From NCBI GenBank assembly GCA_003255065.1, contig QAOA01003028.1:1676440-1740439 (forward strand): DNA of 64,000 nucleotides, written 5' to 3'. The stretch comes from Cercis canadensis. Lineage: Eukaryota > Streptophyta > Magnoliopsida > Fabales > Fabaceae. Each line of letters starts with the position of its first letter. Position 1 is the first letter of the stretch. Shown here piece after piece: positions 36,999 through 50,599 of the stretch. The position numbers and the translations under genes were made by a program. Below the pieces are notes generated by a model, which searched no databases, was not told where the DNA came from, and saw only the letters and a list, made by a program, of their open reading frames with translations.

Positions 36999-37943
36999 TT
37001 GAAGGCAAAGGGTTTCGTATAGAATAAGGTTCACATAGGGCATAAGATGTATACTAAATAGATTTTCTTCAATTAGATATCAGAAGAATGAATAGTTCAC
37101 AAATTACAAATACATTTTCAGTTTGAAAATAACCATCTCTTACCTTTTCAAGTGGACTTATGGGTAACTTTCTCATAGATCGGAGGAAAGGTATATTAGT
37201 AATGATCAAAGGTCACAATATTCTCCATGACCATAATAGCATTAATTGATAGGCAAGAGAGTCCTGGAATTACCTCTCCCTATTATGTGGGTTGAGACTG
37301 ATGCAGCTGTGAAACTGTGAATGATTTCCATTTTGTTCTACCTTTCTTATGCTTCCATTTTGACATTTATCAATGATTCTATCTTAATATCTTATGGGAA
37401 ACATATATAGTGAAATCAAAAAGAAAATAATGCCATGTTATGGGAATGTTCTAAATGTTTGACTTTATTATTTGATCATATCTGATGGGTTTATTTAAGA
37501 AAATTGAAAGTTTTCTTTGCAGAACTTTTGACTTCTTTGCCTTAATCAAATTGGTAGGTAAGGTTCTTTGGTCATATGATCCCACTTTTAACCTACCGCA
37601 ATTGGTAGGTAAGGTTCTTTGCCAATTATCACTTGGCACCAGACCATCACACCAACCCACATTATTGTCTCTTTGCAAAACTAAAGCTTGTCACTGAGTG
37701 TGGAATCCTTGGAAATACAAACTGGGTTTTGTCATAAATTTACCATTTGATAGCATTAGTGACTGTATGAAAAAATTAACATATCAGGCCTCTTAAGAGC
37801 TTTTACCATTTGGTTATTACTGACATAAGTATAGCTTCAAACTCTCAAGTGTGGATCCAATTCTAACTTGCTATTAATATTGGCCATAGAAAGCAGAGAA
37901 ATGTAAAATAGCAAGCTTATAATCTGAGTGTGGTTGGGAAATC
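36999..37943. other. Spacer between the solo LTR and defensin-like 4
   Basis: AT-rich. A 17-base unit (TTGGTAGGTAAGGTTCTTT) occurs twice near 37551 and 37602. No gene. Confidence 0.5.
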
Positions 37944-38305
37944 TCAACATGGGAAGTAGCAGTAGCAGTAGCATTTTGTATGCCCCCATTGTTGACATGA
38001 GCCTTTGAGCGCACCCTCTTGTTCTTTGCATTTCTTTTTACAATAGTCTGTCCGTACACATCTCCCATGCCACGTTGTGCTTAGTCTTACACGTTCACAT
38101 TCCTGCCCATTCACTAGTCCTGTCATGGCAAGAAAATAGGGGGAAAAACAAAGAAGCAATTAAGAGTCACACTTGCTTTGAATTTATTCTCGTGTTTTGG
38201 CATTCTACACACAATTTACAAGTATAATTACTGACCAGTGTTGGTAAGAAGAATGACAACAATAAATCCTTTGAAGAGGTTAGAATAATTACGAGTTTCA
38301 GCCAT
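37944..38305 (-). CDS. Defensin-like peptide 4
   Basis: Minus strand. Exon 1 is 38305-38236 (signal peptide MAETRNYSNLFKGFIVVILL, donor ACTG/GTCAGT). Exon 2 is 38119-37944. Total 81 residues. The mature part has CKKKC and ends CYCYCYFPC, so it carries nine cysteines: the normal eight-cysteine scaffold plus one extra in the last loop. It is strongly basic. Similar in spacing and sequence to copy 3 (TWHGRC shared). Its upstream DNA has a relic copy at 35080-35430. Confidence 0.83.
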
Positions 38306-38800
38306 ATCTTTCCCCTGTGATTCTAAAATGTACAGAATCACCAAACTCGTGGATGTGTGATTTATCCCAAAGGCAATATGTCAGGTTATATAATGTTAAC
38401 TAAGTTCAGCCAAGGAAAAGAGTTAACTGTAGTAAACCTATGTATAAATTAAATATTAGCCAAGAAAGATTCAACAAATAACTCTTCATTAATCTGTTGG
38501 GACATTATTAATTCTCTCTATTAATCAAGCTTATCCATATAACGGTTCACTTTTTGGTGACAATTTTCATTACTCTTTTTTAACTTACCAACCCAACTGT
38601 GCATGTCCATCTCTCCATAATCTAGTTTAATATAATCAAGGGTTTTCTCAAGGATAAAAAGAGCTAAAATTATAAAAATAAGCTATATAGTCAAAGGCAA
38701 GTTATAAATCACAACAAATAAGAGGTAAAATTTTTGAATGATTTCTTTTTCTTTTTTTTTTTTTTAATGAATTTTGAATTATTTTTTTATATTTATCTTT
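38306..38800. other. Spacer between defensin-like 4 and RPS25
   Basis: Upstream region of defensin-like 4, then a T-run near 38745-38765. No gene. Confidence 0.5.
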
Positions 38801-38813
38801 TTCTTTTCCTTTT

Positions 38814-38980
38814 TGGGCTACTCTTGGGCTAAAACTTTGAAAGGACAATGCGGCCCATTGTCCGTTTTCATTACGACACCCAAAGAAAAGCCCATTAGGC
38901 TTTCCAACTTTAAATACGACAGAGAAAAACGATGTAGTTTTAAGGTGATTATTCGGCCTTTATATTCTCAAGAACCCTAG
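38814..38980 (+). promoter_or_regulatory. Site II / telo-box promoter of RPS25
   Basis: TGGGCT at 38814 and 38825, and reverse-oriented site II motifs GGCCCA at 38852 and AGCCCA at 38889, are followed by TTTATATT near 38959 and the telo-box core AACCCTAG at 38973. Site II plus telo-box is the known signature of plant ribosomal-protein promoters. Confidence 0.75.
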
Positions 38981-39083
38981 GCCTCGTTTGCCTCCGTCTG
39001 CAATCATTTCGATCTGAGCTGCTGCTGCCTCCGCCTGAAGACACTTCCCTTCCCATTCCCCCTCCCCTCTTCCAACCGATTAC

Positions 39084-40607
<1,524 letters not shown>

Positions 40608-41830
40608 GCCTATTATTAGTCATAGCTTTTCGTAGTATTTGATGTGTTCGGCAAAGCATTTTTGTTTTTCCGTTTTAGACAGCAGATTGAGTTGGTGCAG
40701 AGTTCTAGACGGTTACTAAGTCCATGTTTTATCGAGATTTTTTTTTTGGTCTCCATGTTATTGTTATTTGAGTTATAACTTGCTATATTATTGCTTTTGG
40801 TATTCTGGGAGTCAATTTTCCGACAACTAATTTTGTTTTAAGTTGAAACGCAAATATAGTGGATGCAAGGTTCTGGGCAATTTTAAAGTTTGGAGAGCCT
40901 AGTTTGCGTCCAAACCCTCATGATTATATCATGTTTTTCTGTGTGAACAGAAGGGCTTTAGGCAATACCTGTAGAACTATTTTGTTTTACAGGTAGTTTT
41001 GATTCATTGCGTTGAACAAAGAAAAAGTTACTATGTCTAACTTGTACGAGTTTGCTTTGTTGAGTTATGCAGTTGAATCGGTGCAAGAAATTATATGCAG
41101 AAGATAAAAGCCTAAATCATGTATGCAAATGGAAACGAAGGGTGTAATAATATGTTGTGTGCAGGCAAAGTGTCGTGATTGATGAGTGGATTTTGGATGC
41201 CATGCTGCTGGTTTAGCTCGTAGTATTTGCACCCTTCTCTTGTGCTGTTACCTTAACGTAAACGACTAATAAAAATCCCAGTGGCCCGTTTGTGTTCTGA
41301 CTCAGGGTACTGTTCAGTGTAAGAGAATCAGTTTATTAATAACTTAATGGCCGTCAATTATCTTGGGGGTGAGCCATAGCCATTCTGCATTTTATACAAT
41401 TGTTTCTTATCACTGATCATTTTAACGCTATTATAAGAAATGAATTAATAGGCAGTATAATATAATGCAATATGGAACAATTGGCTATAGCAATATTTCT
41501 AAATTTTGTCGACTGAACTGTTGATCAGTAAAAAATATGTATATATATTTCCAAATTTTGATATTTCAAGATGACGCGGTCTATGTCGATTGGAATGCAG
41601 GCAAGATGTTTGAGTGAATGTCTCAGAAACAGCAAAACCTATATTTACAAATAAGACCAGCTCCTCTTTCTCTAGACAAAGGATCCTAATACCATTTTAG
41701 TTTCGGTGGCCATCCGGTGGCTGCCCCCATAATGCACCGCGTCTGAGTTTCATATCAGAGGGAGGGAGCTGTCGAGATGATATTCAACTGCATGCCAACT
41801 TATTGACACTTGACGAGGAATATATTCCTT
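40608..41830. other. RPS25 3' flank and spacer before the DUF241 array
   Basis: Holds the RPS25 3' untranslated region. Part near 40905-40975 resembles 53660-53830. No additional gene. Confidence 0.5.
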
Positions 41831-41859
41831 TTGTCTCCCTCAACCACTTGGCTATATAT
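41831..41859 (+). promoter_or_regulatory. Core promoter of DUF241 copy A1
   Basis: TTGTCTCCCT at 41831 and TATATAT at 41853, start-to-start spacing 22 bp, about 100 bp before the start codon. Confidence 0.55.
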
Positions 41860-41956
41860 TGAGCATTTGCTAACAAGAGGATCCCAAAGTCAAAGTTTTA
41901 GAAACAACTACAACTGCATATATCATCTCCTAGGCTCTCGTTTCTGAGGAAGAAAA

Positions 41957-42835
41957 ATGGCTTCCATGGAAACAAGCACAAATACCTCTTTGCATAGCCG
42001 CTCCAACAGTGTGCCCTCTGCACCTCACCCTTTCATATCACAATTTGATGAGCATTTGGGCAGATTGATGGCTTCTGAAGCCACCTCTTCATCATCATCA
42101 ATAAGCCAAAAGCTCAATAGTTTGTGGGATTTGCATGACTGCACTGATAAGTTGCTGCAACTGCCATTCACCCAACAAACCTTAGCACGGGAATGCTCTG
42201 ATAAATGGGTGAATGACCTACTAGAAGGGTCTCTGAGACTCTTGGATATTTGCAGTGCTGCTAAAGATACTCTCCTTCAATCAAAGGAAAGTATGCACGA
42301 GCTTCAGTCAATTTTTCGCAGGAGAAGAGGTGGCGAATGCACATTGACAATGGAGGGTGGCAAATACTTGATTTCTAGGAAGAAGGTGAAGAAGACAATT
42401 CGGAAGGCCTTAGAAAATTTGAAAGGAAATAAGGAGTGCATCTTATCTAGCTCAAACAAAGACAATGAGGCTTTCTCTATGATTTCCATATTGCAAGAAG
42501 TGAAAGCTGCCACTTTGAGCTCATTTGAATCTTTGTTATTATTTATCTCTGGCTCAAAAGAACAATCAAAGCAGAGCAGATGGTCAGCCATCTCCAAGCT
42601 GAGACACCCCAGAAGACTAGCTTGGGACTCTCAAGAATCAAACATAAATGAATTTGAAAAGTTAGATGCAGCATTGCAGTCTCTCATCAGTCACAAGCCT
42701 TCATCCATTGAGAATTATCAAAACCACATGGAAAACTTGGAGCTATGCATTCAAGATCTAGAAGCAAGAGTTGAGGACATCCATAGGCAATTGATTAGAA
42801 CCAGAGTTTCCCTTCTCAATATCTTCAACCACTAG
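41957..42835 (+). CDS. DUF241 (BPS1-like) protein, copy A1
   Basis: Intronless, 292 residues, first A-type member of the array. The N-terminus MASMETSTNTSLHSRSNSVP is followed by PHPFISQFDEHLGRL and a Ser-run. Conserved blocks are LHDCTDKLLQLPFTQQ, LLEGSLRLLDIC, the basic cluster RRRRGGE, the SRKKVKK stretch and a C-terminal leucine-rich helix ending RTRVSLLNIFNH. RSNSVP fits the 14-3-3 mode 1 consensus RSxSxP. Members of this plant-only family have no established biochemical activity; the alpha-helical content and the ending suggest protein interaction. No defects seen. Confidence 0.9.
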   Translation: MASMETSTNTSLHSRSNSVPSAPHPFISQFDEHLGRLMASEATSSSSSISQKLNSLWDLHDCTDKLLQLPFTQQTLARECSDKWVNDLLEGSLRLLDICSAAKDTLLQSKESMHELQSIFRRRRGGECTLTMEGGKYLISRKKVKKTIRKALENLKGNKECILSSSNKDNEAFSMISILQEVKAATLSSFESLLLFISGSKEQSKQSRWSAISKLRHPRRLAWDSQESNINEFEKLDAALQSLISHKPSSIENYQNHMENLELCIQDLEARVEDIHRQLIRTRVSLLNIFNH

Positions 42836-44029
42836 CTGCAGCAAACCAATTTTGTAGATAGTCCTGTATTTACATTCAAATTAATTCTTGTACATGAATA
42901 TGATCCAAGGTTTTGTTAATGAATATACATTATTTGAGGATCAAATTATAGAAGCATTGTCCCACTTTTCATTCCTGTTATAGAAGCCTTATTTGAATAA
43001 ACTTTGTTACTTTCTTTGTCCAAATGTAAAATGTACTGTCTATTTTCAAATCTTGATGTTTCTAGACCTGTTTTGTTCCGCCACTCACTATCCTAGTAAA
43101 CAAAGTTGAACCCGTGTGGTCTCTCTGATTCAATATCTATCTTTATGACAATCGCTTCAAGGTTAATAATAAATAAATTATCAAAATATTTGTTGCCCCA
43201 TAATTTGATTCTGTTATGAGGAACGGGGATAAGCTTTCTTCCTACATTATGACAAGACAGCACAGAAATGTTTGTAGGGCAACCAGAGAGTTATTATTAA
43301 CTATAATTAATTGCACAAGATATGATATGGACAATAATATTTCAGCACCTTGCATAAAATCATACTCAATCAAAGTTTCTTCTATCTAGTTCATAGAATC
43401 CGTCACTTTCATTGTACACAAGCCAAAGTATCTGCTTTCATGATAGCTTCCTTGCCCATGAAAGGCATAGGAATGGGACAAAAACAAAAATGAAACTCTC
43501 AAATCATTCACCATTATAGTGTTAGGAGAAGGTACTTGGAAGATGTACTCATGGGAAGGAAATAAAAATAATTAATGAAATACTCCAATTAGACTAGAGA
43601 TTTTGTTTAAGCTATTAAACTAGTGAGCACGTACATAGGAATAGTACTTCCAATGTCTTACGAAATAATTGTATGCAAAAGACAAAATGCAAATATATCA
43701 GTAGCAACCAACCAAGAGATGTCAATGTCCTTCGTGCAATGTATATGAGAGATACAAAGTACCAAAAAGAAATACGGACAAAATATAATTATAGAATGTG
43801 AGCTGTAGAGATCAATTATGCTGGGGAGACATTGCACTAACATATCTGAGTTTATGTCTAGATCAATCTAGATTAGTTAGCACTTGATGATATTTATCAA
43901 GACCTAACATGAGATTTCTATTGTCACCTATGCTCATATATATACTAACCAAATGCCAATGAAGGAAAGCAAGTTGGTGATTCAATTTTACATTCAACCT
44001 CAAGGCTCTTTCTCTTCTCTTGAGTAGAA
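42836..44029. other. Spacer A1-B1 with the B1 promoter
   Basis: Gene-free. Contains TTGTCACC at 43921 and TATATAT at 43937 (B-type core promoter), then the CT-rich leader CTTTCTCTTCTCTTGAG before B1. Confidence 0.55.
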
Positions 44030-44914
44030 ATGGCACCCTCTCCTTTGAACTCAAAATCCCATAACCATGCTCGCTCAAACAGTTTACCCCCTAAGTCACA
44101 CCCCATCATTGTAGAATGCAATGAAAGCTTGGCTAGATTCGTGGCTTGTGATGCCACCTCCTCTAGTTCACTGCTCAGCCACAAACTCCGTGGCCTGAAG
44201 GATTTGCATGACTGCATTGAAAAATTAGTTCACCTCCCCCTCACTCAAGAAGTGCTTGTTCAAGAACGTCAAGAGAAATGGGTAGATGAGCTATTGGATG
44301 GATCCTTAAGGCTCCTAGATGTATGTACAGTAGCCAAAGATGCCTTGCTGCATACAAAAGAGTGCACGCGGGAACTTCAATCGATTATAAGAAGAAGAAG
44401 GGGAGGTGAAGTGGAGCTCACAACAGAGGTTAAGAAATTCTTGACCTCTAGGAAGGTGGTGAGAAAGGCCATCTTGAAAGCCCTGGGGAATATGATGGGT
44501 ATTGCAAATAAATGCAATGTCTCTCTTACCAACAAAGACCATCAAACTGTGGCCTTGTTTGGCTTGTTAAAAGATGTTGAAGTGGTCACTCTTTCCATAT
44601 TTGAGTCACTGTTGAATTTTATCTCTGGGTCAACACAAGCAAAACAAAGCAGCTGGTCTTTGGTTTCCAAGCTAAGGCACAACCAAAGAGTAGCTTGCAC
44701 ACAAGAAGCTGATCAGAATCAATTTGCAAAAGTGGATGCTGCATTGCAGTCCTTCATATTTGCCATGACAAGCAAATCCGATAATATCAACAATTTGCAA
44801 AGTCAGTTAGAAAAATTGGAGTCATGCATCCAAGACCTTGAAGAAGGACTTGAATGTCTGTTTAGGCGTTTGATCAAAATCAGAGTTGCCTTGCTCAACA
44901 TCCTCAATCACTAG
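44030..44914 (+). CDS. DUF241 (BPS1-like) protein, copy B1
   Basis: Intronless, 294 residues, first B-type member. The B lineage starts MAPSPLNSKSHNHARSNSLP and differs from A by ECNESLARF in place of QFDEHL, by KECTRELQSIIRRRRGGEVE, by TSRKVVRKAILKALGN and by the ending IKIRVALLNILNH. The motif reads RSNSLPP. The reading frame is complete and there is no sign of decay. Confidence 0.9.
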   Translation: MAPSPLNSKSHNHARSNSLPPKSHPIIVECNESLARFVACDATSSSSLLSHKLRGLKDLHDCIEKLVHLPLTQEVLVQERQEKWVDELLDGSLRLLDVCTVAKDALLHTKECTRELQSIIRRRRGGEVELTTEVKKFLTSRKVVRKAILKALGNMMGIANKCNVSLTNKDHQTVALFGLLKDVEVVTLSIFESLLNFISGSTQAKQSSWSLVSKLRHNQRVACTQEADQNQFAKVDAALQSFIFAMTSKSDNINNLQSQLEKLESCIQDLEEGLECLFRRLIKIRVALLNILNH

Positions 44915-46217
44915 TTAAACTACAAACATCAAATTTTTGTAAAGGGCCTAAAGGAATAGATATTGGTTTCTAATACGCAATTGTAAATGACAAACATAAT
45001 ATACTACTCTTTTGATGATAAATATAATGTTTACTAACATATTACTGTGTTTCTATCTTCGAGAGCATATATTTTATGCCATGGCATTTTGATTGCTTAT
45101 TCATTACACTAAGAACTCAATGTTCAAAGGTTTGATTACCATTTACCATTATTGGAAAAGTCGGGGGAAAAAAATTCAATATCCTATTAAATCTCAAAGT
45201 TTTCCAAGCTTGACAATTCAGATGTAAAGAAGGAAAATTTTTTTATATAAAAAAAAAAAAAAAAAAAGCTCCTCGAATTATCGCTATTCTTAGTATCATT
45301 AAATTACAATTGTGGGACTGGTCCCATTTTCACGTTTTCCTTCCTTTTTTAAGTTTAGTGTTTCATCAGTAAATTTTCATGACTCAGTTGCATCCTTGCC
45401 TCCTAGTCTTGTAAATTCTCCTCTTATGTAGCTTCCTTGAAGCAGAACAGAGTTTGTGTTCTTTATATTAATTTTACACCAATCATGTCTTCCAACTCAT
45501 TATATCAATAGACTAGTTTTCTTACAAATAAAAATGGTTAGCTTCACGTGTAAATGGGATAAGAAACTATACAATCATAAATATTTTCTCAAATGATTAT
45601 TCATCACACTATCAAGTAGCAACGTGCATTTACTTAAACATTCATTAAATGATGAAATATTGAATTGGCAACAGTGCATAAACATCGCCATCCAGATATG
45701 ACCATCCACTGAAATCAGATGATGCTGAGATTCCTCTTGCCCCTAACTCATCTCATGTTGCTAGACTAACTGGTATTTATTAATAGGAATGGTTTCAACT
45801 CTTATAGACAAAGGATCCCATCATATTCATGATGCTCCCTCCAATGCCCTGCCTCGTTGGTGAACACAATTTCATTTTTTTTTATACCTGCAACATGTTA
45901 AGATGGAGGAGACATAGCAAAGGAATCCCATCTATGGCAGATGCTCATGTGATTCCCAAGTTAAAAATTTTAGTGTTGAGTTGGGAAGCTTGGTGTGTGG
46001 GAAGCATTGAGCAGACATTGCCGTGGTAGCTCTACTATCCAAATCAATATGATATAATCGCATACCCAGTTTGTGACATTTGATGAGAAAAATATTCTTC
46101 TTGTCTCCCTCAGTTGGTTCTCTATATATGGGCACATATCAACGACTAAAACTCAGAGTTTACAACAAACTGTATACATCATCTCAAGTCTTCTCCTTTG
46201 TTTTCAGAGAAAAGAAA
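44915..46217. other. Spacer B1-A2 with the A2 promoter
   Basis: Gene-free; a long A-run near 45250. Core promoter TTGTCTCCCT at 46101 with TATATAT at 46123 (22 bp). An apparent upstream extension of the A2 frame has no ATG. Confidence 0.55.
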
Positions 46218-47096
46218 ATGGCAACCATAGAAACAAACACAATGAGCTCTCTGCATATTCGCTGCAACAGCTTGCCCTCTGCACCTCATCCACTTGTATC
46301 ACAATTTGAGGAGCATTTGGATAGATTGAAGGCTTCTGAAGCCACCTCCTCTTCATCATCATCATCTACAATAAGCCACAACTTCAGTGGCTTGCAGGAT
46401 TTGCATGACTGCACTGATAAATTGCTCCAATTGCCAATCACCCAACAAGCCTTAGCGCGAGATTGTTGCGATGAACTACTAGAAGGGTCTCTGAGGCTCT
46501 TGGATATTTGCACTACTGCTAAGGATGCCCTGCTTCAATCAAAGGAAAGCATACACGAACTTCAATCATTTGTTCGCAGGAGAAGACGTGGTGAGATTGC
46601 ATTCACAATTGAGGGTGGAAAATACTTGGATTCTAGGAAGAAGGTGAAGAAAGCAATCCTCAAGGCCTTAGGAAATTTGAAGGGAATCAAAAATGAGTTC
46701 ATCACATCATCTTCAAAAAATGACAAGGAAACTTTCTCCTTGCTTAGCATCCTAAAAGAAGCAGAAGCAGTCACTGTGTGCTCATTAGAATCTTTGTTGA
46801 TGTTTATCTCTGATCCTAAGGGACAATCAAAGCAGAGCAGATGGTCAGTGATCTCCAAGTTAATGCAACCTAAAAGAGTAGCTTGTGACTCTCAAATATC
46901 AGACACAAATGAATTTGAAAAAGTGGATGCAGCACTGCAGTCTCTCATCAGTAACAAGCCTTCGTCTGTTGAGAATTTTCAAAACCATATGGAAAATTTG
47001 GAGATTTGCATTCAAGATCTAGAAGTTGGAATTGAGCGCCTTTCAAGGCAACTAATTAGAACCAGAGTTTCCCTTCTCAACATCTTCAACTACTAG
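46218..47096 (+). CDS. DUF241 (BPS1-like) protein, copy A2
   Basis: Intronless, 292 residues, A-type. Starts MATIETNTMSSLHIRCNSLP, so the usual RSNSLP motif is RCNSLP, the only copy with the first Ser lost. It has a longer Ser-run than A1 and lacks the KWV block before LLEGSLRLLDIC (DCCDELLEGS). C-terminal ending RTRVSLLNIFNY. Intact frame with its own TATA box. Confidence 0.9.
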   Translation: MATIETNTMSSLHIRCNSLPSAPHPLVSQFEEHLDRLKASEATSSSSSSSTISHNFSGLQDLHDCTDKLLQLPITQQALARDCCDELLEGSLRLLDICTTAKDALLQSKESIHELQSFVRRRRRGEIAFTIEGGKYLDSRKKVKKAILKALGNLKGIKNEFITSSSKNDKETFSLLSILKEAEAVTVCSLESLLMFISDPKGQSKQSRWSVISKLMQPKRVACDSQISDTNEFEKVDAALQSLISNKPSSVENFQNHMENLEICIQDLEVGIERLSRQLIRTRVSLLNIFNY

Positions 47097-48170
47097 TTAG
47101 AGAATATACAATGATAATTATGGACACCCAAGTTCAAAATTTTCCCTCGAGTGTCTCATACTTGTTGATTAAAAATCTTACGTTACTGTAATATATCAAA
47201 GAATAAAAGTATAGCTATTTGATCATGTATCTTTTGTCTAATCCCTTACATCTCAGTTCTCTATTTTTGTTTTTTTTTTTTTAAAAGACTGAAAGAAAAT
47301 CTTTTCATCTTCAGGAGTAGGATAATCATGAAAAAATTGAATAAGAAAAGATGGTAGAATAACCATTACTGGCTTTCTACAAACTTGGTTCTTTTCTGCC
47401 AAAAAAGGGAGACAGATAAAATTAATTGGAGGAAGATAATAATAGCAAAGCTTTGACAATAAGTTAGCACTTACCCCACATGTGATTCAAGTCCATTTGA
47501 ATGCATATGAAATCTGTCAAGATTAGACAAACTATCCACTTGATGATTAAATAATTTTCAAAATGTTATTGCCTGCAAATATGAGTAATAAATTCAAAAT
47601 GAATGCGAAGTTCAATGAACAATGTGCTGGTGTCTTCCATGTGTGAAGGCAACCTAATTAGTAAGTCAGTTCTATATTATCTTCCTAAGAAAAGACTAGA
47701 AAGCAATGTATATAATACACTTCAATAATTCAACAATAACAAAAATAATGCAGATAATTATTTCTCCATTCATGCAGCAGATGAGTCACATTTAATGTTT
47801 AAGAAACTTATACTTGTAAAAGACAATTTTTTTATATATGCAATTATTGAAATCAAGGAAAAGATGACAATGTCACTCGTGCACTTGAATATAAATATGA
47901 TTATCTTAAGTGTGGTGGGTTAAGGGAAAATAGAAGTCTGAGTTGGAGTGTTCCTGTGCAAGAGACATTGCAATAACTTCTCTGAGATTATGTTAGATCT
48001 GAATCTAGATCAGTTAGCCTTCAATGATATGTACTGAGATGAGATCCCTTGTGTCTCCCACACCCATAATATATATTGAACCAACCCCATGGAAAGAAGG
48101 AAGATCCATAGAATCAATTGTACATAGTTTCTATTCAACCTCAAGGCCTTTTCTCTTCTCTTGAGGAAAA
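47097..48170. other. Spacer A2-B2 with the B2 promoter
   Basis: Gene-free. GTGTCTCCCA at 48051 and TATATAT at 48070 form the B-type core promoter, with a CT-rich leader before the ATG. Confidence 0.55.
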
Positions 48171-49058
48171 ATGGCAACCTCTCCTTTGAACACAAAATCA
48201 AATTACCATGCTCGCTCAAATAGCTTGCCCTCTAAACCACACCCTGTCATTCTCCAGTGCAATGAACACTTAGCCAGATTAGAGGGTTCAGATGCAACCT
48301 CCTCTTCATCCTCATTGTTCAGCCACAAACTGAGTTGCCTTCAGGATCTGCATGATTCTGTTGAAAAGTTGGTTCAACTGCCCCATACTCAACAAGTCCT
48401 TGTCCAAGAGTGTCAAGAGAAATGGGTAGATGAGCTTTTAGATGGATCTCTACGGCTCTTGGATGTATGCACAGCAGGAAAAGATGCACTACTGCATACA
48501 AAGGAATGCACACGTGAACTTCAATCAATTATGAGAAGAAGAAGGGGAGGAGAAGTGGAAATCACAGCAGAGGCAAGAAAATACTTGACCTCAAGGAAGG
48601 TAGTGAGAAAAGCAGTCATCAAAGCCTTGGGGAATTTGAAGGGTGTAGCAAATAAATCCAAATTCTCTCCTAGCAACAAAGACCATCAAACCATGGCCTT
48701 ATTTGGCTTGTTAAAAGATGTGGAAGTAGTCACTCTCTCCATATTTGAGTCACTGTTGAAATTTATCTCTGAGCCAACACAATCAAAAGCAAGCAATTGG
48801 TCTTTGGTTTCCAAGCTGATGCAAACCAAGAGGGTTGCCTGCACACAAGAAGCAGATGAGAATGAATTTTCCAAAGTAGATGCTGCACTGCAGTCCTTTG
48901 TATTTCACATGACAAGCAAGTCAGACTGCATCAATCATTTGCAGAACCAGTTGGAAAATTTGGAGTCACGCATTCAAGACTTTGTAGAAGTTATTGAGAC
49001 TCTCTTTAGGCGATTTATCAAAATTAGAGTAGCCCTTCTCAACATTCTTAATCATTAG
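48171..49058 (+). CDS. DUF241 (BPS1-like) protein, copy B2
   Basis: Intronless, 295 residues, B-type. Starts MATSPLNTKSNYHARSNSLP. Its central part is nearly the same as B4, for example the stretch VANKSKFSPSNKDHQTMALF. Unique changes are NLESRIQD (Cys to Arg) and VEVIETLFRR. Intact. Confidence 0.9.
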   Translation: MATSPLNTKSNYHARSNSLPSKPHPVILQCNEHLARLEGSDATSSSSSLFSHKLSCLQDLHDSVEKLVQLPHTQQVLVQECQEKWVDELLDGSLRLLDVCTAGKDALLHTKECTRELQSIMRRRRGGEVEITAEARKYLTSRKVVRKAVIKALGNLKGVANKSKFSPSNKDHQTMALFGLLKDVEVVTLSIFESLLKFISEPTQSKASNWSLVSKLMQTKRVACTQEADENEFSKVDAALQSFVFHMTSKSDCINHLQNQLENLESRIQDFVEVIETLFRRFIKIRVALLNILNH

Positions 49059-50485
49059 TTGAATAAATCGGGGCATGAAATTTTCGGAATTTAGGATTAG
49101 TTTCATATGCAATTGTAAATGAAAAACATTAATGTAAAAGTAGTTGTTTTAGTATAATAAACTCAATACTCTTATTCTATCTTTTTCTTTTCTGCTGTGA
49201 CTTTCTCTTCGTTTTTTTTTTTTTTTTTAATATTTACTTTATNTTTTTTTTTGAATATTTACTTTATATTATGCCATTTTTTTTACACAAACTTCATGTC
49301 ATGTAATTTGTTTCCGCTAGCTATAAACTTCTCATTATGTCACTTTTACTTTATGTTATGTGTTTCAGCAAACACATGTTTGGATATAACAATATAAGAA
49401 ATTTATGATTTATGTTTAAGTGTTAAAAATATTGATTACATAATTAGGATGAGTAAAATACACATATAAAAGGGACCCCTTAATCATGTTGTTTTTGGTC
49501 TCCCATAAATTGAATTCAACTTTGTCTATGATTTAGAATTTTTGGGTTTTAATCTGCAAAACTATTTCTCCAAGCTAGAAATATTTTGGCTGATGATGAA
49601 AATAATATTAAAAAAAAAATTTGAAATTTACCGCCTCTGTTATTTGCATAAAATTAACAACAGGAGAAGTACTCTTGCTTTGTTTTCGATGCTTATATAT
49701 TGCGTAGGTTGGCACTTCTTAATAGAACACAGTGAAAGAATATAAAAAAATAGCCTGTTTTTGTGCTGCAAATCTTGATAAGAGGCACATAGCAGTCAAG
49801 TATTAGGAGGCAGTTGAATTTAAAAAGATGGAAACTATTCTAGTAATATAATCAGTTTATGCGTAAAAGATTCACAGACTAATGTAAATGGGACTAGCAA
49901 AACAAATAAATAAACTGCAATATGGCTATTTATTGCTTATAGATAGAAGAGGATAAGCTAGTAGCTTACGTGCACATGTACAAATAAAGATTTGTAATCA
50001 ATAGGTAGAGCAGGGCACATTGCATAAGCATTGCTATGTTAACATGTGGATCCAGATAAGACCAATTGTTGACCTTTGAAAGTTGAGAGATTCCCCAAGC
50101 CCTCAGCACAACTTGAGTACTGGCAACTAAGACTAAATTGTAAACAAGAACCTCTTATTATAAAGGAACATTGCCCCTCTTCTTCTAGACATAAGATCTC
50201 AATTTGATGCTTGCTCCAGTGGCCTGGTGTACAGGGTCTGAGTTTTCACATCAGAGACCTGTAAAGATGGGAAGACATCACAAAGATCATATGTATATCA
50301 GTTGCCAAATGACGCCTTATTTTGAGAATTGATGTGATTCTCAAGTTAAAAAATGAGGCCATGAGCTGGGAAGCCTGGTAAGTGGGAAGCATTGCATAAA
50401 CAAAGCTGCGGTAGCTCTAAGATCCAAATCAAGAAAATATTATTGCATGGCCACTTTGAGACATTTTATGAGAAGGATATTCCAC
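49059..50485. other. Spacer B2-A3
   Basis: AT-rich, gene-free. T-runs at 49211-49250 include one ambiguous base at 49243. Confidence 0.55.
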
Positions 50486-50514
50486 TTGTCTCCTTCAATT
50501 CATTTTCTATATAT
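50486..50514 (+). promoter_or_regulatory. Core promoter of DUF241 copy A3
   Basis: TTGTCTCC at 50486 and TATATAT at 50508, start-to-start spacing 22 bp. The promoter is kept even though the gene is frameshifted. Confidence 0.5.
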
Positions 50515-50599
50515 GGGACAGATGCCAACAACAAAACTTCCAAGAGTTCTGAACGAGTTTATACATCATCTCTTTGCCCTCTGTGTTTAAGAAGAAAAA

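Noticed and set aside
46080-46217. Longer N-terminus for DUF241 A2
   Set aside because: The extension has no ATG start and covers the promoter; the family start MATIETNT is at 46218.
50392-50599. Longer N-terminus for DUF241 A3
   Set aside because: No ATG in frame; it covers the TATA box and leader. It appears only because of the 25-bp deletion.
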